DNA from: BOG-908 sp965198915
GTDB lineage: Bacteria; Pseudomonadota; Alphaproteobacteria; Acetobacterales; Acetobacteraceae
Assembly (NCBI GenBank): GCA_965198915.1
Contig: CBDAQC010000004.1
Location: forward strand, 862,997-926,996
Direction of reading: 5' to 3'
Length of the DNA stretch: 64,000 nt
How positions within the stretch are numbered: the first letter of the stretch is position 1; every line of letters starts with the position of its first letter. The notes below the pieces were generated by a model. That model saw only the letters and a list, made by a program, of their open reading frames with translations, ran no database searches and was not told the origin of the DNA. This document shows positions 16,895 through 25,680 of the stretch, in pieces. The translations under genes were made by a program, and so were the position numbers.

Positions 16895-17806
16895 TCAAAT
16901 CGGCATATCCGATGCGTTGCGCTCAAAGTCCGTTATGAGGTGTTCGATGATTGCGCGCGCCGCAGCACGGGTTGCGCGGCCCATTGGGAAATAGGCGTAC
17001 ACAGGGATGCCGGCCAACGCCCACCCCCTAAGAAGGCGCACAAGAGCGCCATCGTGTAGTTCCCGGCGGCACGCCCAGCCGCTCGTCGACGTGATACCCA
17101 AGCCCGCAACCGCGGCAGCAATGGCCCCCTCATTCTCGTCGGTCGAGAAATGCGACTCAAGCTTAATGGCGACCTCCTGGCCTTCGCGCTGAAAGCGCCA
17201 GGCAGTCGGCACGGCCGAGGCCGTGCCGCCGACGATGCGATGCCGCACGAGATCCTCCGGCGCCCCTGGCTCGCCATGGCGGGCGATGTATCCGGGCGAC
17301 GCCACAACGACCCGGGGGATCTTGGCGATGAGCTTCGCTGTCGCCGTCGAGTCGGGAAGCCGGCCTAGCCGTAGTGCGACGTCGACGGCGTCTCGGATGA
17401 GATCCTGTCGCTGATCGCCAAGTTGCAGCTCGATGTGCAGGTTCGGGTGGTGCTCCACGAATGGAGCCAGACGTGGGATCACGTCGCGGACGCCGAAGCT
17501 GGTCGGCATGCTCATTCGGAGCAATCCGCGCAGTTCGCCACCCTCGCGAACGCTCTGCTCAGCTTCGTCGAGCGCGGCTAATATCGGTTCGATCCGGGCC
17601 AGAAATTCGCCGCCCACCTCGGTGGGCACGACGGCCCGCGTGGTGCGTGTCAAAAGCCTCGCGCCAAGATCGGCCTCAAGATCGGCGACGATCCGCGAAG
17701 CCTGGGACTGCGATAGGCCGCATTCGCGCGCCGCGGCCGAGAAGCTGCCGAGGCGGGCGACACGCGAATAAAGCCGAAGGGCAAAGTTATCCTTGATCAA
17801 AACCAT
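16895..17806 (-). CDS. LysR-family transcriptional regulator
   Basis: A 303-residue LTTR. The N-terminal winged HTH (RVARLGSFSAAARECGLSQS, then RIVADLEADLGARLLTRTTR) is followed by a periplasmic-binding-protein-like effector domain (about 90-300, with PRLAPFVEHHPNLHIELQLG). It belongs to the CrgA/DmlR-like subgroup with a short effector domain. The gene is divergent from the SDR gene at 17963 and upstream of the MDR-OYE operon on the same strand. Either could be its target; LTTRs usually activate a divergent neighbour, which points to the SDR. Confidence 0.93.
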   Translation of the reverse strand: MVLIKDNFALRLYSRVARLGSFSAAARECGLSQSQASRIVADLEADLGARLLTRTTRAVVPTEVGGEFLARIEPILAALDEAEQSVREGGELRGLLRMSMPTSFGVRDVIPRLAPFVEHHPNLHIELQLGDQRQDLIRDAVDVALRLGRLPDSTATAKLIAKIPRVVVASPGYIARHGEPGAPEDLVRHRIVGGTASAVPTAWRFQREGQEVAIKLESHFSTDENEGAIAAAVAGLGITSTSGWACRRELHDGALVRLLRGWALAGIPVYAYFPMGRATRAAARAIIEHLITDFERNASDMPI

Positions 17807-17962
17807 GCCTCTCCACAGCCGAGCCAGTCACGCGTGCGACGGGATTGATGTATCCGATACATAGAAGTTAGCCCAGATCTTCGGCTAGCTGCCCGGCCGC
17901 GTCCGACCGATCTTTGCGTGGATAACGGGACATCGATCCCGCTTCACGCAAGGAGCAGACCC

Positions 17963-18715
17963 ATGAAACGCGCTGGCAACACGATCTTCATCACCGGCGG
18001 CACGTCAGGCATCGGCCGGGCGCTCGCCGAGGCGTTCCACAAGCTCGGCAACACGGTGATCATTTCCGGGCGGCGCCGCGCCAATCTCGATGAGATCGTC
18101 GCGGCAAATCCTGGCATGGCGGCTATCGAGCTCGATATCACCGACCCCGCCAGCATCGACGCTGCGGCGACCAAGCTGATCGCCGAACATCCGGATCTCA
18201 ACGTCCTGATCAACAATGCCGGCATCATGCTGCCCGATCAGGCGGCCGGCCGGGTCGACGACAAGCTGCTGATCGACACGATCACGACCAACCTCGCGGG
18301 ACCGATCCGCATGACGTCGGCGCTTGTTGAGCATCTCAAGAGCAAGGATGACGCTGTTATCGTTTATATCAGTTCTGTCCTCGGCTTTGTCCCAATGGCC
18401 GTGACCGCGGTCTATTCGGCGACCAAAGCGGCGATCCATTCTTATGCCCTGTCGCAGAGATTCCTTCTTCAGAGGGCCGGCGTGCGTGTACTTGAGATCG
18501 CGCCGCCCTGGGTCCGCACAGATCTGATGAACAGCCGCGAGGCCGAACAGGCGATGCCCCTCGACCAGTTCATCGCGGAAACGATGGCGCTGCTGGAGAC
18601 CGACGCCGACGAAATCGTCGTTGCAGGCGCGCGGGCGTTTCGTGACAACGCCGGCCCGAACGAGCACGGCTTGGTCAATGGTTTCAACCAGCAAGCTCTC
18701 GCGATATTTGGGTAA
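17963..18715 (+). CDS. SDR-family oxidoreductase (DltE-like)
   Basis: A 250-residue classical short-chain dehydrogenase. It has the NAD(P) loop TGGTSGIGRALAE, NNAG as the NNAG structural motif, and the catalytic YSATK (Y-x3-K) preceded by YISSV. The closest recognisable subgroup is DltE-like SDRs with unknown substrates. ATG 17963 is chosen because AAGGAG lies 7 bp upstream; the longer frame from 17918 has no ribosome-binding site. It is divergent from the LysR gene (156-bp gap), its probable regulator. Confidence 0.93.
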   Translation: MKRAGNTIFITGGTSGIGRALAEAFHKLGNTVIISGRRRANLDEIVAANPGMAAIELDITDPASIDAAATKLIAEHPDLNVLINNAGIMLPDQAAGRVDDKLLIDTITTNLAGPIRMTSALVEHLKSKDDAVIVYISSVLGFVPMAVTAVYSATKAAIHSYALSQRFLLQRAGVRVLEIAPPWVRTDLMNSREAEQAMPLDQFIAETMALLETDADEIVVAGARAFRDNAGPNEHGLVNGFNQQALAIFG

Positions 18716-18792
18716 TCTCCAGAGAGAGGCAGCACATCATATCGGCCACCACCGATGGTCAGAGGTCTGGCCATCGGTGGAACGCTGGAAGC

Positions 18793-19176
18793 CTAACCAA
18801 TGTGCTTGATATCAATGGAGTCTACGCGGTCGGGGTAGAAGGCCAGGTGACCCTCGATCTCAGCGACAGCCGGGTAAGCGGCTTCGTAAGTCCAGATCGC
18901 ATCGGGGCGCCGGTCTTCCCCGACAATTATGCTGAAGTAAGCAGCATCGCCCTTGTAGGGGCAATAGCTTGCCGTTTTGCTGCGGTCCAGCAGCGACATA
19001 TCGACGTCCGAACGAGGAATGTACTGTACTGCCGGATAGGCAGCCTCGCGCAGCGTCAATGCCGATTTGGTGTCGGCGACCGTGCGACCACCAACTGTCA
19101 CGACGACGCGCCCTGCCGTCGGTTCGATCGTGATAGGGTGATCTGGTCCCGGTATGAGGATTCGCTTGGTTGTCAT
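18793..19176 (-). CDS. DUF427 domain protein
   Basis: A 127-residue single-domain protein. It has the DUF427 pattern: VVVTVGGRTVADTKSALTLR, YPAVQYIPRSDVDM and CPYKGDAAYFSI, followed by WTYEAAYP. The family folds as a small beta-tent and has no proven biochemical role; it is often next to oxidoreductases. ATG 19176 is preferred, with AAGGA 8 bp upstream. It lies 53 bp after the alpha/beta hydrolase gene on the same strand and is probably co-transcribed. Confidence 0.9.
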   Translation of the reverse strand: MTTKRILIPGPDHPITIEPTAGRVVVTVGGRTVADTKSALTLREAAYPAVQYIPRSDVDMSLLDRSKTASYCPYKGDAAYFSIIVGEDRRPDAIWTYEAAYPAVAEIEGHLAFYPDRVDSIDIKHIG

Positions 19177-19229
19177 GATTGCCGTCCTTGGGAACATGAA
19201 GGTGGAAGATTTATCTTTGCCGGAACGGC

Positions 19230-20078
19230 CTATTGACCGAGGAACAGCGCAACATGCGCCAGGAACAGCTCAGGATACTGATACATCGACCCATGGCTCG
19301 CATCTGGATAGAGGATCAGCTGTGCGTTCGGTATGTTCTGCTGCAGGGTGAACGAGTTCACCGAATAGATGATCACGTCGTTATGGCCGTTCACCACAAG
19401 CGTCGGCTGCCTGATCGACTTCAGATACTCCGACGAATTGGCTGTCTGAATACCCCACTTGCCCAACGCCTCGATCTGAGCCGGTGCGACCTTCTCGTCG
19501 ACCTCGGGATCGCGCCCATCCACGCGGGCGAGCATGCGTGACAGGAAACGGCGGCCGGCGGCTTGGCTTTGTTCGGATGGTGTGAAATGCACGCTCAGCC
19601 ACAAGGTCTCGGGCGGATCGTACTGCTTACCGAAGATGGCCTGCGCTTCTTTGGTCAGCGTTTCCATGCCGGCGCCCCCGCGAGGTCCGGTGCCCACGAG
19701 GATCAGCTTGCGGACGAGATCGGGGGCCTGCAGCGTGATCTCCTGGGCGACCGTGCCGCCGATGGAAAAGCCAAGCACGTCGACTTTGTTGAGGCCAAGT
19801 GCGCGGATAAAAGCGATGGCGTTTGCACCCATCTCATCGATCGTGGGCGGCACCTTGCCCGAGCTGCTGGAAATTCCAGCATTGTTGAACAGAATGACCT
19901 CGCGGTCTTTCGCCAGGCCGTCGGTGATGATCGGATCCCAATAGTCCATGGTGCCGGTGAAATGCTGGTTGAGGACGATCGGGACGGTGTCTGGCTTGCC
20001 GAAGCGGCGATAGGCGAAGGTGATTCCGCTCGCCGTGACGTATTCGGTTGGCGCGGTGTGATGCGTATATGGAATCAT
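19230..20078 (-). CDS. Alpha/beta-fold hydrolase
   Basis: A 282-residue hydrolase. It has the nucleophile elbow GFSIGG (Ser), the preceding strand KVDVLGF, an acidic member in VVNGHNDVI and the C-terminal His in PDASHGSM, forming a Ser-Asp-His triad. An oxyanion region (NQHFTGTMDYWDP) is present. The substrate is unknown; the family includes esterases, C-C hydrolases and chloroperoxidase-like enzymes. It lies upstream of DUF427 and downstream of DUF1330, GST and SDR genes, all on the minus strand, as one stress-metabolism cluster. Confidence 0.92.
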   Translation of the reverse strand: MIPYTHHTAPTEYVTASGITFAYRRFGKPDTVPIVLNQHFTGTMDYWDPIITDGLAKDREVILFNNAGISSSSGKVPPTIDEMGANAIAFIRALGLNKVDVLGFSIGGTVAQEITLQAPDLVRKLILVGTGPRGGAGMETLTKEAQAIFGKQYDPPETLWLSVHFTPSEQSQAAGRRFLSRMLARVDGRDPEVDEKVAPAQIEALGKWGIQTANSSEYLKSIRQPTLVVNGHNDVIIYSVNSFTLQQNIPNAQLILYPDASHGSMYQYPELFLAHVALFLGQ

Positions 20079-20225
20079 GATCTTTCTCCCTTTGGAGAGT
20101 GAACGGGAACGAACGGGATGTCAGCGTCTCAGGCCGTGTGTGTCGCTTCGTCCGCAGCCCACGCTATGTTCGACTAACCGGCCGAAACGGACGCCTATTG
20201 CAGAGCTTCTCCCGGTCTGCGCGGC

Positions 20226-20504
20226 TCAACCAATAAGTTGGAATCGGCAATCGATCCCCATCGCGCGATCGGCAAAGGTTGCTTGATAATCTGGAGAGTT
20301 ATACCAGGAGACAGCGGTATCCCGGTCGGGGAAGCGGATGATCGCACCGTTGGTAAAAGCCGCTTCACCGGTCAGCACAACCCAAGCGCCACCGGCAATA
20401 AACTCTCCACCAAATTGCTTTAACACCGGGCCCGCCGCGGCCGAGTAGCGATCTTTGGCTGTGGCATCCTTGACGGTCAGTTCGACAACGACATAGGCGC
20501 TCAT
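20226..20504 (-). CDS. DUF1330 domain protein
   Basis: A 92-residue ferredoxin-like (dimeric alpha-beta barrel) protein. Signatures are YVVVELTVKDA, LKQFGGEFIAGGA and IIRFPDRDTAVSWYNSPDY, the standard DUF1330 pattern. Relatives are small dimers with unproven, possibly antioxidant or ligand-binding, roles. Start at ATG 20504, with GGA 8 bp upstream. It is 63 bp downstream of the GST gene. Confidence 0.9.
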   Translation of the reverse strand: MSAYVVVELTVKDATAKDRYSAAAGPVLKQFGGEFIAGGAWVVLTGEAAFTNGAIIRFPDRDTAVSWYNSPDYQATFADRAMGIDCRFQLIG

Positions 20505-20567
20505 GTTCAAGTTCCATCTGTGTTTTGTGGGTCAAAGCGCCAACGGCGCGATACCCATCATTGAGGC

Positions 20568-21215
20568 TCAGGCAGCGAAGCTAGGGCGTGCAGCGATGGC
20601 GGAATACCAACGCTGCGTTACCGTATTGGCGTCGGGCACCGGAAGGCTCAGCGCCCTGGTTGCGAAATCGATGGCGACGATCGCGGTGATGTCCGCGACG
20701 CTGAACCGCTCACCGGCGATGAACGACTCCTCGGCCAGTCGGGCTTCGAGATCGGCATAGAAGTCGGCGACGCGCTTGCGACCGCGCTCAACCAGAGCCG
20801 GAATCTGCTCATAGCCATGCGGCCCAGCGATTGCGCGGTCTTTTAGCCCGGCGGCGTTGTTGCGGACGGTCTCCATCACCGCGGCAAAACCCTCCAGCTC
20901 CATCCGGCGCTCCCACATCGTCACCAGGGCCTTCTCCTTGGCTGACGATCCGAGGAGCGGTGTGTTTGGATGCGTCTCTTCCAGATAGCGGAGTATCGCC
21001 GGGACTTCGCCGATCGCCGTTCCGTCGTCGAGAACGAGTGTCGGCACGACCCGGCGCGGATTAATGCGGCCATAGGCCTCGGAAAACTGTTCCTTGGCGC
21101 CGAGATCGACGGGAACGCGGGTCACACAGATCCCCTTCTCCGCGAGGAAAATGCGGACGCGCCGGGAATTGGGCGAACTGGTGGATTCATACAGCTTCAA
21201 CCGATCGGTTGACAT
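20568..21215 (-). CDS. Glutathione S-transferase
   Basis: A 215-residue cytosolic GST. The N-terminal thioredoxin fold (LKLYESTSSPNSRRVRIFLA) binds glutathione. It has the cis-proline VVPTLVLDDG and GEVPAILRYLEETHP (glutathione gamma-Glu contact), then an all-helical C-terminal domain ending with the hydrophobic core motif FIAGERFSVADITA. It conjugates or reduces electrophiles, which fits the neighbouring OYE, MDR and SDR genes. It is preceded by an SDR gene 66 bp away on the same strand. Confidence 0.94.
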   Translation of the reverse strand: MSTDRLKLYESTSSPNSRRVRIFLAEKGICVTRVPVDLGAKEQFSEAYGRINPRRVVPTLVLDDGTAIGEVPAILRYLEETHPNTPLLGSSAKEKALVTMWERRMELEGFAAVMETVRNNAAGLKDRAIAGPHGYEQIPALVERGRKRVADFYADLEARLAEESFIAGERFSVADITAIVAIDFATRALSLPVPDANTVTQRWYSAIAARPSFAA

Positions 21216-21281
21216 GGCGATTACCTTCTGAATGGTCAGATCAGGCGCGCTGGAAGCCGGGCTTTCGCCCGGCCACTGCGG

Positions 21282-22028
21282 TCAGCCGGCCGATTTGCCG
21301 CCGTCGACGGTCAGGATGTGACCGGTGACGAAGCTCGCTTCACTCGACGCGATGTAGAGAATCGCCTGCGCGATCTCGTCCGGCTCGCCGATGCGCTTCT
21401 GCGCATTCAGCGTCGCGAGGTAGGCTTTCACGTCCGCGCTCCCCGTGAAACGATCGAGCATGCCGGTCTGGATCGGACCAGGTGCGACCGCGTTGACGCG
21501 GATGCCCATGGTGCCGACCTCGAGCGCCACCGACTTGGTCAGCCCCTCAACCGCATGCTTGCTCGCCGCATAGATCGAGGCGCCGGCGCCGCCTTCATGA
21601 CCAAAGGTGGACGAGATGTTGACGATGCTGCCGCTGCCCTGGGCCTGCATGATGCGCAGCTCGTGCTTCATGCTCAGGATCGTGCCCAGAACGTTGGTGT
21701 CGAACGTCGCCGCATAGGTTTCCGGCGTCTGATCGACGGCGGCGCCGGGTTGGCCTTCGGTGCCGGCGGCGTTCACCGCGATGTCGAGGCGGCCGAAACG
21801 GGCAACCGTGGCGTCGACCATCGCGCGGACGTCGTCCTCGTAACGAACATCAGCACGCACGAATTCCGCTTCGCCGCCTGCCGCGACAAGCTCCGCCACC
21901 AGGGCAGCGCCAGCCTCGGGATTGCGGCCGGCGACGACGACCTTGGCGCCCTTGCGGGCATAGGCGAGTGCGGTGGCGCGGGCGATGCCGGTGAGGGCAC
22001 CGGTAATCAGAACAACTGGAGTATTCAT
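21282..22028 (-). CDS. SDR-family oxidoreductase (FabG/glucose dehydrogenase-like)
   Basis: A 248-residue classical SDR. It has the cofactor loop TGALTGIARATALA (with A where the last Gly of TGxxxGIG is usual), NAAG, IVNISSTFG, the catalytic YAASK, and the C-terminal FVTGHILTVDGG typical of the FabG-like group. It is probably NADP-linked (AGRNPE after strand 2). First gene of the minus-strand GST cluster and divergent from the LysR gene at 22204, so likely under its control. Confidence 0.93.
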   Translation of the reverse strand: MNTPVVLITGALTGIARATALAYARKGAKVVVAGRNPEAGAALVAELVAAGGEAEFVRADVRYEDDVRAMVDATVARFGRLDIAVNAAGTEGQPGAAVDQTPETYAATFDTNVLGTILSMKHELRIMQAQGSGSIVNISSTFGHEGGAGASIYAASKHAVEGLTKSVALEVGTMGIRVNAVAPGPIQTGMLDRFTGSADVKAYLATLNAQKRIGEPDEIAQAILYIASSEASFVTGHILTVDGGKSAG

Positions 22029-22203
22029 CGTGACTTCCTTTCAAATGGCGGGTCTGAGCATGCCTATTGCGTCTGGCTTAAATCACCGGCTCGGTGATGG
22101 CTCCTTAACGCAATCGGCTTTGCCTGCTTCCGTGACAGCTGAAGTAAGGATTACGACGAAGCGTGAAAAAGACTTTGTTTGTGGGTCTCCATACCTGTAA
22201 GGC
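22029..22203. promoter_or_regulatory. Divergent promoter region, SDR-GST cluster and LysR gene
   Basis: A 175-bp gap between the SDR start codon and the LysR start. LTTRs commonly bind T-N11-A sites in such gaps, but I could not single one out. No gene fits here. Confidence 0.4.
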
Positions 22204-23103
22204 ATGGAGATGGATCTTCGGCATCTCAGGTATTTCATCGCCGTCGCCGAGGAGGGCAGCCTGACGGTTGCCGCGGAGCAGCGCCTGCACACGGCCCAAC
22301 CGTCGCTCAGCCGACAGATGCGCGACCTTGAAGCCGAACTTGGATGTGCCCTGATGACCCGCGGGGTGAAAGGCATTGAACTGACCGCCGCAGGGCGGGT
22401 GTTCCTCGATCACGCCCGAGGCATTCTGCTGCAAGTGGAAGCTGCGACCGAGGCAACCCGCCGCGCGGCCGCGCCCGCCAAGGCAAGCTTCGTCATCGGA
22501 TTTCTGACCGGCTACGAGTTCGACTGGCTGTCAGCGGTCATGCACATCATGCGGGACGCGTTGCCCACGACCGAGATCGTCATTCTCAGCCTCGCATCCG
22601 TGGATCTTGCCGACGGCCTGACCCGCGGCAAGATCGATCTCGCCTTCATGCGGAATGAGAAGAATGCACCCGGCGTTGTGTTTACCCGGCTGATCGACGA
22701 GCCGCTGATCGCCCTGATTGCGACTGATCACGCCCTGGTCCGCAAGGATGCCATAGCGCCGGACGATATCGCCGGCCTGCCGCTGATCGGCGTTCCCTAT
22801 GACAGATCACCAGCCTTGCGAGCGGTCACCGATGCCTATGGCGCGAAACTGGGTATCGACCTCACGCCCGACCACTATGTCGACAATCTATCGATGGCGA
22901 TGACACTGGTCGCCTCAACGGGCGGAATCGCGTTGATGCCGCTCTACGCGCGCAACCTGTTGCCGGCGACCGTCATCAGCAAGCCATTGGCCGGGGTGGC
23001 GCCGGTGATCGATCTGTCGCTGGGTTACAGCGAAGCAAACACGTCGCCGATCCTGACGGCGATCGTAGCCCGGATCGGCGAACTGAAATTCCGCGGCGCA
23101 TGA
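22204..23103 (+). CDS. LysR-family transcriptional regulator (HcaR-like)
   Basis: A 299-residue LTTR. The HTH begins DLRHLRYFIAVAEEGSLTVA and continues LHTAQPSLSRQMRDLEAELG. The effector domain contains FVIGFLTGYEFDW and DLAFMRNEKNAPGVVF, as in aromatic-acid LTTRs such as HcaR/CatM. It is divergent from the SDR-GST-DUF1330-hydrolase-DUF427 run, which it probably activates in response to an aromatic or electrophilic ligand (inference). ATG 22210 is a possible alternative start. Confidence 0.93.
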   Translation: MEMDLRHLRYFIAVAEEGSLTVAAEQRLHTAQPSLSRQMRDLEAELGCALMTRGVKGIELTAAGRVFLDHARGILLQVEAATEATRRAAAPAKASFVIGFLTGYEFDWLSAVMHIMRDALPTTEIVILSLASVDLADGLTRGKIDLAFMRNEKNAPGVVFTRLIDEPLIALIATDHALVRKDAIAPDDIAGLPLIGVPYDRSPALRAVTDAYGAKLGIDLTPDHYVDNLSMAMTLVASTGGIALMPLYARNLLPATVISKPLAGVAPVIDLSLGYSEANTSPILTAIVARIGELKFRGA

Positions 23104-23564
23104 ACCCCGCTATGCGCCGCTCGCGGCCCAGAAGTAGGCGTTGCAAATGGCTTAGGCGGTTTAGGCAGTAGGCGTGGAGGATGGACATGTGCACCCGCTT
23201 TCTTGTGCAACACAAAGGACGCTTATTGCAGATCACGCCTTCATAGATGTTCTGGCGTCAATGTTTGTTTTCGCGAGTTTGCGCAGCGCGGTTTAACGGC
23301 CGAGATTGGCGCTTAGCCGCCGTCACCCCACAGCCGAATTGGCCGGGGCCGGCACGCGCACCACATTCACGTGCTGACGATCCGCAGCGACAACCATAGC
23401 TTGCGCGCGAACCGCCGCTTGGGAATGGCCAAAGCAACATTCGCAACAGCATTGGCCAAAGCGTTGCAATAGCGACAATGACTTGGATTTCGGAATCCCC
23501 TTGGATGTCTCGGTATCTCGCAGCAAAACTAAATGCGATGTCGGTAGCGGTTCACCTGCTTTGC
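23104..23564. other. Gene-free stretch after the LysR gene
   Basis: No supported CDS in either strand; short frames lack ribosome-binding sites and family similarity. It marks the change from the GC-rich metabolic cluster to a lower-GC accessory region. Confidence 0.4.
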
Positions 23565-23945
23565 TTACCACCCAGGCTTGTAAGCGACCTCAAGGACGGC
23601 CTTTGTCGCATCAGTGCGTGTCCGATAACGACCTATGCAGACACCACGCTTATCTTCAAAGGACTTCACTTCTAAGACTTCGAGCTTGGCTGAAGCAAGT
23701 GATCCCTTGTTTTCTGAAGATTTGAGGCAAAAGAGGCGGGCGTTCTTGCGAGAAAACAGTTCGGCATGACCGGTCAACGTCGTCCATGGACAATCCGCGC
23801 CTGAACGTAACCGTGCTTCGGCATTTCGCTTATCAATTTCTATCCTATTGCGATGTGCCTCATCTCGTTTCCTGCGCAGACTTTCTTCAGCGCCCAATGT
23901 CCACTCTTCGATCCAACCCAAAATAGCGATGAACTCGGTTCCCAT
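23565..23945 (-). CDS. Hypothetical protein, second of a two-gene cassette
   Basis: A 126-residue protein, unrecognised. Residues 10-45 are strongly charged and helical (EESLRRKRDEAHRNRIEIDK). The C-terminal half has alternating strands (LEVLEVKSFEDKRGVCIG). No catalytic motif is evident. It starts 12 bp after the stop of the upstream gene on the same strand, so the two are probably one operon. Base composition is lower in GC than the LysR side, suggesting acquisition. Confidence 0.55.
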   Translation of the reverse strand: MGTEFIAILGWIEEWTLGAEESLRRKRDEAHRNRIEIDKRNAEARLRSGADCPWTTLTGHAELFSRKNARLFCLKSSENKGSLASAKLEVLEVKSFEDKRGVCIGRYRTRTDATKAVLEVAYKPGW

Positions 23946-23957
23946 CGACTTCTCGGC

Positions 23958-24320
23958 TTAATAAGCCTCGAGAGATGCCATTCTGATCTCATCGTCAGGC
24001 CCACGAGAGTAGCCGCTGATCCCTTGACGGAGCGCCCTAATCCGTTGTTCGACGTCAGTTTGTGTTAAGTGGCTTCCCGGTAGAGAATTTAAGGTGACCC
24101 GTAAGTCGTCGAGTGGTATCCAAACGTCGGCTGCGCGCTCGACAAGTTCTTCGCGATCCGCGCTCCATTTACCCCATAGAGCCGTCGGTCCACAGGCGGC
24201 TTGTAGAATTTTCTTAGCAATCTTTGGGATCTCGGCCTCGGAGCGAAATTTCAGCGGCGGTCGAGCACTATACTCATAAAGGATCCGAATGATTTCGTGC
24301 GCACGATCATCCTCCGTCAT
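23958..24320 (-). CDS. Hypothetical protein, first of a two-gene cassette
   Basis: A 120-residue all-helical protein, unrecognised (TEDDRAHEIIRILYEYSARP at the start, VEQRIRALRQGISGY near the end). No signal peptide or membrane segment. It is followed after 12 bp by a second small gene. The pair ends at an IS481-family insertion 60 bp upstream of its start codon, which may separate it from its original promoter or supply a new one. Confidence 0.55.
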   Translation of the reverse strand: MTEDDRAHEIIRILYEYSARPPLKFRSEAEIPKIAKKILQAACGPTALWGKWSADREELVERAADVWIPLDDLRVTLNSLPGSHLTQTDVEQRIRALRQGISGYSRGPDDEIRMASLEAY

Positions 24321-24373
24321 GGTACTCGTAATCCTCCCCGCAGAAGCCCAGTCCAGTCGATAAACGTTCTCTA

Positions 24374-24379
24374 TCTAGG
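24374..24379. repeat. Left target-site duplication of the IS481-family element (TCTAGG)
   Basis: TCTAGG at 24374-24379 matches TCTAGG at 25424-25429 on the other side of the element. NCTAGN is the known preferred target of IS481. Confidence 0.8.
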
Positions 24380-25423
24380 TGTTTGGTCCCAGGGTTTGAT
24401 GGTGTATTATGTTCCGCGGCATGGAAGGACGCACTATGGGCCAGTTTCTCCACGGCAGCGCCACAACGACAGAGGCAGTCCGTCGAGCGATACAGCATAG
24501 TCAAGAAAGCCTGAGGCGCCTGGCCAAGCGCTACGGCGTCAACCCAAAGACCATCGCCAAGTGGAAGCAGCGCAGCTCCGCGGCAGATCGGCCAACAGGG
24601 CCAAAGCAGCCTCATTCGACAAGCCTGTCAGCCGAGGACGAGGCCGTCATCATCGCATTCCGGCGACACACGCTGCTCCCGTTAGACGACTGCTTGTATG
24701 CCCTTCAGCCCAGCCTGCCGCACCTCACTCGCTCCTCGCTGCATCGATGCCTCCAGCGACACGGCATCTCCCGGCTGCCCGACCCAGATGGCGCCTAGAC
24801 CGCGAAGAAGCGGTTCAAGTCCTACCCGATCGGCTACTTTCATATCGACATCGCCGAAGTCCACACCGAGCAGGGCAAGCTCTACTTGCTTGTCGGCATC
24901 GACCGAACATCCAAATTCGCCTTCGTCGAACTGCATGAGCGGGTCAGCCGACGCACCGCCGCCGATTTCCTCCACGCCCTCATCAAAGCCGTGCCGTATC
25001 GTGTGCACACCGTGCTGACTGATAACGGCACACACTTCACCACGCCCGGAAACATCTGCTCAGCGGCCGCAGACATCAGGCTCGCCATTCAGAATGGCGA
25101 GTTGTTCCGAGCGCACGCTTTTGAATACGCCTGCGCCAAGGCCGATATCGACCATAGACTCACCAAGCCAAGGCATCCCTGGACCAACGGTCAAGTCGAA
25201 CGAATGAACCGGACGATCAAGGACGCCACCGTCAAGCGATATCACTACGACACCCACGATCGCTTGCGCGAGCATCTCAGCCAGTTCGTCGCCGCTTACA
25301 ACTATGCGCGTCGACTCAAAACGCTGAAGGGCCTCACGCCCTACGAATTCATCTGCAAAACCTGGCAAACCGAGCCAAAACGATTCACACTCGACCCGCT
25401 CCACCAAATGCCGGGACTAAACA
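24380..25423 (+). mobile_element. IS481-family insertion sequence, 1044 bp
   Basis: The left end reads TGTTTGGTCCCAGGGTTTGA and the inverse of the right end TGTTTAGTCCCGGCATTTGG, imperfect terminal inverted repeats of about 23 bp. The element is flanked by TCTAGG direct repeats, as expected for IS481 targets. It carries one transposase frame, interrupted by an amber codon. Ends and target duplication are intact, so insertion is fairly recent, but the element probably cannot move on its own. Confidence 0.9.
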
Positions 25424-25428
25424 TCTAG
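24436..25428 (+). pseudogene. IS481-family transposase interrupted by one in-frame amber stop
   Basis: The frame starts at ATG 24436 (AAGGA 7 bp upstream) with MGQFLHGSATTTEAVRRAIQ and an HTH (LRRLAKRYGVNPKTIAKWK). It stops at TAG 24796-24798 and continues in the same frame. The second part holds the DDE catalytic core: DIAEVHTEQGKLYLLVGIDR (first D), TVLTDNGTHF (second D) and PRHPWTNGQVERMNRTIK (E). A single base change explains the break, and no shift is present. The final TAG lies in the right target duplication (CTAG), so the host target supplies the stop codon. Read-through could still make active protein, but loss of function is more likely. Confidence 0.9.
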
Positions 25429-25429
25429 G
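25424..25429. repeat. Right target-site duplication of the IS481-family element (TCTAGG)
   Basis: Direct copy of 24374-24379. The TAG inside it (25426-25428) terminates the transposase frame. Confidence 0.8.
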
Positions 25430-25680
25430 TGGCCAGATGGTAGATTGAAGTACGACACATATAGATTGAGACACGGTGATCTAATGGTCCGCACAAACGG
25501 CCACGCACATGGCGGTTAAGTTCTGACACCACATTCTGCATTACCGGCTAGCGTCTCTGATGTATCGCAAGATCGTCGAAGCAGCGATTGGAGGGATGGA
25601 GGGTATGAGGGAGAAAAGGCTTTTCCCCAAAGAAAGCACCGCAGGAGCGGGTGCTGCCGCACTCCAAAGGATCTATCGCA

